Source: Massilia antarctica (GTDB lineage: Bacteria; Pseudomonadota; Gammaproteobacteria; Burkholderiales; Burkholderiaceae_D). From it: a DNA stretch of 64,000 nucleotides. The position numbers and the translations under genes are program-made. Positions within the stretch are counted from its first letter, which is position 1, and the number at the start of each line of letters is the position of its first letter. This document shows positions 10,101-16,718 of this stretch, in pieces. The stretch is taken from positions 4,836,001 through 4,900,000 of the forward strand of contig NZ_CP065053.1 of the NCBI RefSeq assembly GCF_015689335.1, in the 5' to 3' direction. The notes under the pieces were generated by a model. That model did not search any database, was not told where the DNA came from, and saw nothing but the letters and a program-made list of their open reading frames with translations.

Positions 10101-10330
10101 TGTCCGGCAAGACCGGCACCTCGCCATCGGTGGCCGATGGGCGCGACCTGGCCACTGTGTGGTTCACCGGCTGGCTGGAACCGGGCAGCCTGCCGGGCCA
10201 GACCCGGCGCCTGGCGGTGGCGGCTTTTGTGAGCCATTCAGATGCGACCGGGGGCGAGCATGCGGCGCCCATCGTGGCCGCCGTGCTGCGGGCGATGGCG
10301 GGGCAGAATCCGGAACAGAAGGGTAAATAG
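7112..10330 (+). CDS. large penicillin-binding protein, transpeptidase domain
   Basis: A 1072-residue membrane-anchored cell-wall transpeptidase. One hydrophobic helix lies near residues 48-72. Then come about 600 residues of unrecognised periplasmic sequence, then a penicillin-binding domain with all three motifs: Ser737-Thr-Phe-Lys740, Ser822-Leu-Asn824 and Lys1000-Thr-Gly. The segment LTLDLALQTASQQAL before the domain is typical of class B/A PBPs. No glycosyltransferase (GT51) motif was seen, so it should need a SEDS partner; one is encoded at 38179-40581. The ATG at 7112 is preferred because GGCGGAGAG precedes it; the frame is open back to a TTG at 6950. It is transcribed divergently from the YXWGXW gene and followed by the 10.4-19 kb cluster. 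Confidence 0.88.
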   Translation: MMRGWLDTVVQAWSRRWTARRRARRLRQGARPSSAPRALALAWTGAHWIGAAGIVGAVAGALLIAAHALHLAASSEPGAAVLQGAGLPVSLDTLQPAAPGAQFKVPPTSGIGVTVHGDATVLVASSLRSAPPVRIDLCTQMLDSGSPRLLPLRIGYRFADVARWVARNEASASPVALRNIALAGPDVAGMPQVQLSGVALPDFAEAHGSALRLDWAGADAGAHWLGESGGSARGAQGSVELHGEGWLVWKDAALRFQRRASNRCRQAGELLVQLFRANAATPAAKALVVAFPAHGAALSAWLAPGSYQVPVLPRASVEDQALFQALQRHGLVRLGAGGLAELAPRDLAAWQASGDAARAAQLAGWPGARLDAESLKLLKRLYRMADGDYVREQVQVFNSERRLLAWRLKPQQGGEWQASVASAPASTTAAMPPAAARLFADVPQGWAPWSRIKAWPDAAAGAPARLILALPRAAQAGQTIELMLVGRLRSLDGAQLRGQPRDACSGRDCPSPASVQSLVMELQPGARSITLTAAPLRMAGLAGDQQYRHLRLAGGQLAWQPLAANSATARAAPLAGVTLADRHGTVVWSGGEPTRAAVDAGLAPLLGIRAAHANSVAGMLARVSAPDGVAHSARLTLDLALQTASQQALDCIGMRRGHWNGATCSGAQAVVPGRQAGLVILDTGSGDVLVAAGAGSGAVTPANWNEVRDFDRANPARSPLRLPAFQHDGGAHRSPGSTFKVISALGLELAAKRDPQLEALLAGLPLPAINRMAQSKGFAFQTNAASYPLDTRLAHITNYKDQHLDRRAQDGRLGLSQALTYSLNTWFAWSGELSDRSLFGRADGGAPDLQALDGGALDSVRPIVAMAHRLGFEQAARLDGGLLPPDFPWSAWDALQASAAHIDPIHTRHELRQMAIGLRMQVTPLQMALVAGAVGEGRVIAPRLLLSLDGHDALAGERAALGVRLDRVRAGMKGVVDSGTAAAAFRGAGLDAARRGLSGKTGTSPSVADGRDLATVWFTGWLEPGSLPGQTRRLAVAAFVSHSDATGGEHAAPIVAAVLRAMAGQNPEQKGK

Positions 10331-10402
10331 GGGTTTCAAGCGCGCCTTGCCGATTCCCGGGTTATGGCATCATTTTGGTGCTGACACAACGATGGGGATG
10401 GT

Positions 10403-11698
10403 ATGCGCTTGCCGGGAACCCGGTATCAGGAACAGGGCTGGGAACAGGTGCGCAAACTGCTTGGGCACTGTTCCCTGCAGGCGTTCGCCGCCTGTTCGCC
10501 CGCGCGCCTGCTCGATGCGCCCGACGCACCGGCCGAGAAGCTGGTCGATACATTGGCCGAGTACGTCGACCTGACGGCGCAGGCGCTGCAAGAGTGCGCG
10601 CGCTCGGCGCGGGCCGAGTCCCCGGCCAACAGCTATGGCGAAAGCGCGCTGGAACTGTCACTGAGCCTGCTCTACGAGTTGCAGGCGCGCCCCTCCGATT
10701 GGGCAGCGCTGTGCGCCGCCGTGGCCGGCGAATACCGGAAAATCGGCGCTTTCTGGGCCACGCCCGGCGGCGACGCCCTCCTGCGCAAGAAAGTCAACGA
10801 TATGTACGCCGGCCTGCGCGACAAGGTCGATTCGGATAACTACCAGGCGGCGTGCGGGCGCAGTTGCAGTCCTAATAAGATGTATGCGTATCGCATGCTC
10901 GATACGGCTTACAGCGACATCGCGCGCATCTTCGGCGCCTGGCGCGAGCACGCGGAGCAGGTCGCGGCCATCTTGGGGCGCGAGGTGGCGGCGATGCCGA
11001 TCGAGGTGCGCCAGATGCGCTCCATCGGCGCCTGCAAGGCGGAGTGGGTGCTGCGCTGGAGCGGGTCGCTGGAGCGCTTCGGCGGTGGCGCGGGTCCCCT
11101 GCACACCAAATCGAAACGCTTCGCCAACCTGAAAAACAGCCCTGACAAGATCGGCGCCATGCTCGCCGAGATCGGCGACTACGAAGAATTGTCGTCCAAC
11201 CGCGACCGCGACTGGCTGCACGACGCCGGCGAGGCGGCCAACTGGCTCGAAGACCTGTGGCGCGTCGCCGACAATGCCGTCGAGGGGGCCGACAGCCGCA
11301 TCCTGCCGGCGCCCGAGAGCGAGGACGGCGAGGATGCCGGGGAGGGCCCGGACCCCGATCCGGCGCCGCACGACGCGCCGCAGGCGGCATCGTACGACAG
11401 CGCCGTCGCCCTCAGCCTTTCACTGCCCCCCCGCTTCATGGAACTGGCGTGGGCGGTGCAAGACCACGGCAGCTGGAGCGCGCGCGCACTGACGGCGTAT
11501 TCACTTCCGGTGCGGCTGGCGGTGTACCTGAAAATGCTCGGTGGGCTCGACGACAGCTATCCCGGCGAATGGCTGGACCCGGCCACCGGCGAGCTGCCGA
11601 CCATGCAGCAACTGGCGGTGCTGGACCAGATATCGCTGCCGACCTTGCGCAAGCGCCGCGACGCCGCTATCGCCAGCCTGCTGGAGGCAGTTCCATGA
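10403..11698 (+). CDS. hypothetical protein, first gene of a coupled cluster
   Basis: A 431-residue soluble protein I do not recognise. Residues 1-285 are mainly helical, with an invariant-looking CGRSCSPNKMYAYRMLD segment. Residues 300-340 are an acidic, proline-rich linker (EDGEDAGEGPDPDPAP). The C-terminal 90 residues form another helical unit ending in LPTLRKRRDAAIASLLE. No signal peptide or membrane helix is visible. Its stop overlaps the ATG of the next gene by ATGA, indicating translational coupling, so it probably acts with the products of 11695-14353. Confidence 0.8.
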   Translation: MRLPGTRYQEQGWEQVRKLLGHCSLQAFAACSPARLLDAPDAPAEKLVDTLAEYVDLTAQALQECARSARAESPANSYGESALELSLSLLYELQARPSDWAALCAAVAGEYRKIGAFWATPGGDALLRKKVNDMYAGLRDKVDSDNYQAACGRSCSPNKMYAYRMLDTAYSDIARIFGAWREHAEQVAAILGREVAAMPIEVRQMRSIGACKAEWVLRWSGSLERFGGGAGPLHTKSKRFANLKNSPDKIGAMLAEIGDYEELSSNRDRDWLHDAGEAANWLEDLWRVADNAVEGADSRILPAPESEDGEDAGEGPDPDPAPHDAPQAASYDSAVALSLSLPPRFMELAWAVQDHGSWSARALTAYSLPVRLAVYLKMLGGLDDSYPGEWLDPATGELPTMQQLAVLDQISLPTLRKRRDAAIASLLEAVP

Positions 11699-12279
11699 AG
11701 GAGAATGATGTGAAAACGAACCAGGAAGCCGACCGCAAGCTGATCGAGCGCCTGCTGCTGTCGCGCCGCGTGGAGGGCGACCGCCTGATGCTGGCCGATG
11801 CCGTGCTGCTGGCCGCGATCGTCGGGACCCACCCCTTGAGCGGCGCCGAACTTGCCGCCTTGCGCGCCTCGCCCCTGACCCTGCGCCGCTTCCGGCAGTT
11901 GGCCATTGAGTGCCGAGGCGGAGCACTTGCGGCCAACGACGACGCCTGGAGCGGCAGCGCCGGCATGCTGCGCGCCGCCTCCGACGGCGCCGATCTGGCC
12001 CGTCTTCTGACCGACGACGGCCACTGGACCTTGCATTTCGTGGCGCACGGTGACGCATGGCGCCTGATCCTCTCGCTCGACCCCGCCGCGCCGTTCGCCG
12101 CGCGCCTGCTGCGCGAGCAGCCGATGCTGCGCGTGGTCGACGGCGGCGGCGCGATCCTGCTGCAAGGCCGGCTCGATACGGACGGCGAGATCGAATGCGG
12201 CTGGCCCTTCGACGGCGCGCCCGCGCACCACTTTCAGCGGTTCGGCGCGCGCTTCGCGGTCGAACCGGTGCACTCGTGA
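11695..12279 (+). CDS. hypothetical protein, second gene of the cluster
   Basis: A 194-residue soluble protein of unknown function. The start is the ATG that overlaps the previous stop (ATGA). The first 75 residues are helical and charged, including RKLIERLLLSRRVEGDRLMLADAVLLAAI; the rest is beta-rich, ending in a WPFDGAPAHHFQRFG segment. It has no signal peptide and no motif I can name. It is eight bases upstream of the next gene's ATG and clearly in the same operon. Confidence 0.78.
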   Translation: MKENDVKTNQEADRKLIERLLLSRRVEGDRLMLADAVLLAAIVGTHPLSGAELAALRASPLTLRRFRQLAIECRGGALAANDDAWSGSAGMLRAASDGADLARLLTDDGHWTLHFVAHGDAWRLILSLDPAAPFAARLLREQPMLRVVDGGGAILLQGRLDTDGEIECGWPFDGAPAHHFQRFGARFAVEPVHS

Positions 12280-12287
12280 GGAAGGCG

Positions 12288-13343
12288 ATGATCGGTCTGT
12301 TCAAGCGCCCGGCCAAAGCCACGCCGCCCGATATGTCGGCGCTGGGCACGGCCACCCTGGCACTGCGCATGGGCCCCGGCTGCACGGTGCCGAAGGGCTG
12401 CATCGGCGTGGTGGCCGACCAGGGCGGGCATACGCGGCGCGTGGCGGAAAGCACCCGCATCGTGCTGGCCGACAGCGAGAACGCGTTCTGCTTTCATCCG
12501 GGGCCGTACGGGGCCGACCTGCTGCCGTTCGCGGCGGCGCCCGAACTGGGGCTGCATCTGTCGTTCGCGGTCGACGCTCCCGATCCGCGCGTGGCGCAGC
12601 AGCGCTTCGACCTGTACCTGGCCAGCGAAGCGGGCGACACGCTCGGCCTAGGCGACTTTTCCGCAGCCATCGAGGCGGCGCTCCAACAGGAGCTGGCGCT
12701 CGGCCATCTGGCGCTGCCGCCGTGCACCACCCTGGACGAATGGAACGCCTTTCGCGGCGGCTTCAACCAACTGTTATATACCCGCTTCGGCATCAGCGTC
12801 GATGATTGCGTGCCGGTCGACCTGGGCGAACGGGTCGACTATGCGGCTCTGCTGCTGGCGCGCGCGCTGGAGACACCGGAAGTGCCGGCGCCGCCGCCGC
12901 AGCCGGTGGCCGCCGCCGCGCCATTCGACGCCACGGCCGCCGACGCAAAGGCGCTGCGCCGCCTGTTCCTGGAGCTGCCCTGCGTGATGCATGGCTTGCG
13001 CATGGCGGTGCTCCCGCCCGGCCAGGCACTGTTCCAGCAGCATATGGCGCTGCTGCAGCGGCTCGACAAGGTGAGCCTGTCGATCAACACCATGCCGGAT
13101 CTGGCGCTGGCTGCGCCGGGCGAAATGCTGCCGGCCGACCGCCAACTCGCGCGCACGCGCCACAGCCTGCGCGCGGTCGTCGCGCTTGACGATGCCTGGG
13201 CTCTGCTGGCGCGCCTGGGACTGGCGGCCGATGCCGACCTTGCGCCGCTGTTCGATGATGCCGACCGCATCATCGCCAACCTCGAACACGAGTGCGCGGC
13301 GCGTCGCGTGGCGGTTCCTGTTCCCGAGAGCGAGCCCGCATGA
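12288..13343 (+). CDS. hypothetical protein with a probable SPFH/band-7-like N-terminal half
   Basis: A 351-residue protein. The ATG at 12288 has a GAGGAAGG ribosome site overlapping the preceding stop region. Residues 20-190 resemble a band-7-like pattern: TVPKGCIGVVADQGG near the start, a strand-rich middle, and a helix pair ending in LLYTRFGISVDDCVPVDL. The latter parallels RLAQYGLAVAQVDTLAL in the SPFH-like protein at 14470-16710. The C-terminal 130 residues, after a Pro/Ala linker, are helical and unrecognised. The band-7 assignment is by eye and tentative. The stop overlaps the next ATG (ATGA). Confidence 0.7.
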   Translation: MIGLFKRPAKATPPDMSALGTATLALRMGPGCTVPKGCIGVVADQGGHTRRVAESTRIVLADSENAFCFHPGPYGADLLPFAAAPELGLHLSFAVDAPDPRVAQQRFDLYLASEAGDTLGLGDFSAAIEAALQQELALGHLALPPCTTLDEWNAFRGGFNQLLYTRFGISVDDCVPVDLGERVDYAALLLARALETPEVPAPPPQPVAAAAPFDATAADAKALRRLFLELPCVMHGLRMAVLPPGQALFQQHMALLQRLDKVSLSINTMPDLALAAPGEMLPADRQLARTRHSLRAVVALDDAWALLARLGLAADADLAPLFDDADRIIANLEHECAARRVAVPVPESEPA

Positions 13344-14353
13344 GCATCACGACCGACAAGCGGCGCAGCGCGGAGTGCCGCAGCGTGCTGGCCGGCGGCG
13401 CGCTGCTGACCGTCAGCGCCACCTTGCGCCCGCGCGCGGGCCGCGCCGACGTCAAATGCAGCGGCGCCGGCGACGCCGCCCTGGCCGAACGCATGCAGCA
13501 GGTGGTGCGCATGGCGCGCCTGACCGAAGGCTGTTTCGACAGCCGCGACCAGGTCGTTATCAGCATCGACCGCGCTCCCGGGCGCCATGAACGCGACTGG
13601 GAACTGGCCGTGGTGCTGGCCGACCGCATGGTGCGCGGGGTGTGGCAGAGCACCGGTCCCGTGCTGGCCAACGGCTGGTCGGAACAGTGGCAACTGGGGC
13701 GCATCGGCGGCCATGACGTGGCCAACGCCCCCGCGCACGCGCTGCTGGGCGGGCCGCAGGGCCTGGGATGGCTGGGCGCCCTGACCGGTCAGCCCGACAG
13801 CGCGGCCAGCGTGGCTGCGGCGCGCGCCTGGTTCCCCCTGCACAGCGGCGGCATCAACGACAGCTTGTGCTGGGTCGAAGTCAATGTGTATCCGCTGGCC
13901 GGGGCGGGCGGGGACGAAGAGGAAACGATCGCCGCGCCCGGGCTCGATCCGGTCCAGTTGCTGGCGGTGCGCCAGGCGCTGGCCGGCGCACGCCATTTCG
14001 ACGGCCGCGCGCTGGGGCGCTGGCGCACGGTGGTGCGCTTCGGCCAAGCGCGCTTCCAGGGTAATTCGTTCGAGCTGGCGCTGGTGATGGCCGACCGCAT
14101 GGCGCGCGGACGCGAATTTCTGGCGCGCGGGAGGGTCATCGCGAGCGGCTGCTCGGGGGCGTGGCATGCGGGGCGGGTCGATGCGGTCGACGGCTGCGTG
14201 CCCAAGTGCGAGCTGATTTTGCGGCAGGCCGTCGCCGGCGACCGGATTTTGCTGCCCAAGGCATGGGAAGACGCGCTGGCGCCCGGCTTCCTCGATGCCG
14301 TGCGCGCGCGGGGTGCCAGCGTGGCGTTGGTCGAGCGGATCGGGATTATCTGA
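13340..14353 (+). CDS. tandem Lon-protease-like (S16 fold) domain protein, putative
   Basis: A 337-residue protein that appears to be an internal duplication. The second half has Ser243 in QGNSFELALVMADRM and Lys289 in DGCVPKCELIL, followed by ILLPKAWEDAL and a terminal VERIG. This order and the 46-residue Ser-Lys spacing resemble the Lon proteolytic domain (Ser-Lys dyad 43 apart in E. coli Lon). The first half repeats the pattern (ERDWELAVVLADRM, GPVLANGWSEQWQLGRI) but lacks both residues, with Asp86 at the Ser position, so it looks inactive. No ATPase domain is attached. The start overlaps the upstream stop by ATGA. The fold assignment is by eye. Confidence 0.68.
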   Translation: MSITTDKRRSAECRSVLAGGALLTVSATLRPRAGRADVKCSGAGDAALAERMQQVVRMARLTEGCFDSRDQVVISIDRAPGRHERDWELAVVLADRMVRGVWQSTGPVLANGWSEQWQLGRIGGHDVANAPAHALLGGPQGLGWLGALTGQPDSAASVAAARAWFPLHSGGINDSLCWVEVNVYPLAGAGGDEEETIAAPGLDPVQLLAVRQALAGARHFDGRALGRWRTVVRFGQARFQGNSFELALVMADRMARGREFLARGRVIASGCSGAWHAGRVDAVDGCVPKCELILRQAVAGDRILLPKAWEDALAPGFLDAVRARGASVALVERIGII

Positions 14354-14469
14354 ACACGCGTTTTAGCTAGCGGCGTGCGCGACGGCCGCGGGCCGCTTCC
14401 CCTGCTAAAATCGCGATGCCCGGGTACGTTTGGTGAAAAGTAGTGCAAGTTGAACAACCAGGAGTCGAT

Positions 14470-16710
14470 ATGTTCCAGATGTTTGGTTTTGGCGGTGTGG
14501 CCTGTCCCCGTTGCGAGCATCAGAATGCCGGCGATTCCGGCTATTGCGCCAAGTGCGGCCTGACCTTGGGCGCACCCCGCAACGAGCCGGTGTTCCGCGA
14601 GAACCGCTGGATTCCCGGCGCCGACGAACTGGCCGTGTTTTTCGGCGTCGAGCAGCTTTCCGGCCTGTTCGTGAAGACCTTGCGGGTGCCCGCCACCACG
14701 CGCGCCTACATTCTCCAGGCGGGCAAGGCGACCGAGGTGCCGCAGGGCGAGTACGAGATCGAGGGCTTTTTCACGCGCCTCAATCACCTGCTGCGCAATC
14801 AGCATGCCGAAATCCTCATCACGCGCACCGCCGCCATGCCGGTCGAGTTTTCCTTCGACGACCTGCTCACGGCCGAACACTTGGCCATCGGGGCGCGCTT
14901 CACGGTCAGCATCAAGATCGAACAGGTCAGCGCCTTTGCCCAGTACTTCATGACCATGCCGGGCGCCGTCACCTCAAGCCATTTGCGCGAGCTGCTGGCG
15001 CCCTCGGTGCGCCAGCTGGCGGCCGAATTCATCGCCGGCCAGTCGATCCGCGACATGTCGGGCAACCGCGACCTGCGGCCCCAGCTCGACGAGCGCCTGC
15101 AAGGCTCGCTCAAGCTGCGCCTGGCCCAGTACGGGCTGGCGGTGGCGCAGGTCGATACACTGGCGCTGCGCCACGATAAATTCGACGCCCACCAGGCGCG
15201 CATCGGCACCCTGTGGCTGGTGGCGGACGAGCGTCACGTCAAACTCGAACACGCGAAACAGCTCGACCAGCTGTACAACGACGAGGAATGGCAGCGCATC
15301 CGGCGCGAGGAGCAGGAAAACCGCCTGCGCTACCGCCGCCAGGAACTGCGCCAGGACGACAGCATCGACAAAGCCGAATTGACGTTGCAGAACGCCGAGC
15401 GCCTGGAATCGCTGCGCGCGCGCGAAATCGACCTGTATGGACGCATCGTCGATTCCAAAAACCGCAAGCAGGCGCTGGAACGGGGCGCCGGCGACATCGT
15501 CAACGAACTGGAACACGAGCTGGCCAAGAAGGGCGCGGCGCGCGAGGACGAGTCGACCGAGTGGGCGCACCTGCGTCATCTGGCCCAGCTGCGCATGCGC
15601 ACCGAACTCGAAGTGGCGCAGCAGGCCGCGCTGGAGATGCGCCAGCTGGCGCAGCAGCGCTTCTCGCATCAGTTATTGCAGCAGCAGATCCAGAACAAGA
15701 TCACGCAGGCGCTGGGGATCGAGGATGAATCGCGCAAACGCGCCGAGCTGGCGCGCCTGCACCAGGCGCAGCAAGCGGCCAGCGAGCGCGAGACGGCCAT
15801 GGAAGCGGAGCAGCACAAGGCCCGCTGGCAGTCGCTGGCCCTGGCCAACGCGGCCCACAAGCGCGAGGCCGAGCGCGTCGCCGAATGGGAAGACCAGCTG
15901 GCGCTGGACCGCAAGCGCGACTTGCTGCGCGCCGACATGCTCAAGGATACGGGCGCCAAGGCGGACGCCGAAGAGGTCAACCAGAAAATCGAGACCCTGC
16001 GCCGCGGCGGCGCCCAGCAGGACGCCATCGCCCAGCACGAAAAGCTGCTGCGCACGATCGACGCCGACGGACGCCATGCGCGCCAGTCGCAGCAGATCGA
16101 ACTGGAAGCGGAAGAACGGCGCCACGCGCTGCGCCAGCAGGAGCAGGAGGCGGCCTGGCAGCAGGAACTCAAGCGCCTTGCCCACGAGCGCGAAACGCAG
16201 TTCGCGCAGCAGGCGCACGAAGCGGAACTGGCGCGCATCGAGATTTCGCGCGTGTCGACCATCGGTAACTTGAGCGACACCGGCAAGGTGGCGCTGGCGG
16301 CAGGCCCGAACGCGCTGGCGCTGGCCGACGTGATGAAAACCCAGGTCCACGCCGGCATGACGCCGCACCAGCTGGCGGCGCTGGCGTCGGTGGTGGCGGC
16401 GACCTACAGCGTCACGCCGGCCGAAGCGGCGCGCGGCGCGCAGGAGCGGGTCGAGCGCGAACGCGCCCTGCGCGACGCCGAAGTTGACAAGGACCGGCGC
16501 CACCAGCTCGACCTGCTGGGGATGCAGAACGATGTGAACAAGGCGGCGCTGGCCTCGCAGTCGGCGCTCGGCACCGGCGTGGCGCAGGGTGGCGCGCAGG
16601 TGCGCTATGATCAGGCCCCGCGCCCGGTGGTGCGCATGTGTCCCAACGGGCACCGGGCCGGTCCCAATGATAAATTTTGTGCCGAATGCGGCGCGGCGAT
16701 CCAACCTTGA
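14470..16710 (+). CDS. SPFH-like coiled-coil protein with zinc ribbons at both ends
   Basis: A 746-residue cytosolic protein. A zinc ribbon (Cys12, Cys15, Cys26, Cys29) opens it and a second closes it (Cys724, His728, Cys737, Cys740). Residues 55-235 resemble an SPFH/band-7 domain: FFGVEQLSGLFVKTLRVP, PQGEYEIEGFFTRL, and ERLQGSLKLRLAQYGLAVAQVDTL. Residues 260-620 are a long Glu/Gln/Arg-rich coiled coil. Such proteins form large ring or sheet scaffolds. The ATG at 14470 is chosen over a GTG at 14443 because AGGAG lies seven bases before it. It is followed eight bases later by the kinase-FGE gene, suggesting a scaffold-kinase pair. Confidence 0.82.
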   Translation: MFQMFGFGGVACPRCEHQNAGDSGYCAKCGLTLGAPRNEPVFRENRWIPGADELAVFFGVEQLSGLFVKTLRVPATTRAYILQAGKATEVPQGEYEIEGFFTRLNHLLRNQHAEILITRTAAMPVEFSFDDLLTAEHLAIGARFTVSIKIEQVSAFAQYFMTMPGAVTSSHLRELLAPSVRQLAAEFIAGQSIRDMSGNRDLRPQLDERLQGSLKLRLAQYGLAVAQVDTLALRHDKFDAHQARIGTLWLVADERHVKLEHAKQLDQLYNDEEWQRIRREEQENRLRYRRQELRQDDSIDKAELTLQNAERLESLRAREIDLYGRIVDSKNRKQALERGAGDIVNELEHELAKKGAAREDESTEWAHLRHLAQLRMRTELEVAQQAALEMRQLAQQRFSHQLLQQQIQNKITQALGIEDESRKRAELARLHQAQQAASERETAMEAEQHKARWQSLALANAAHKREAERVAEWEDQLALDRKRDLLRADMLKDTGAKADAEEVNQKIETLRRGGAQQDAIAQHEKLLRTIDADGRHARQSQQIELEAEERRHALRQQEQEAAWQQELKRLAHERETQFAQQAHEAELARIEISRVSTIGNLSDTGKVALAAGPNALALADVMKTQVHAGMTPHQLAALASVVAATYSVTPAEAARGAQERVERERALRDAEVDKDRRHQLDLLGMQNDVNKAALASQSALGTGVAQGGAQVRYDQAPRPVVRMCPNGHRAGPNDKFCAECGAAIQP

Positions 16711-16718
16711 CAGGACAG

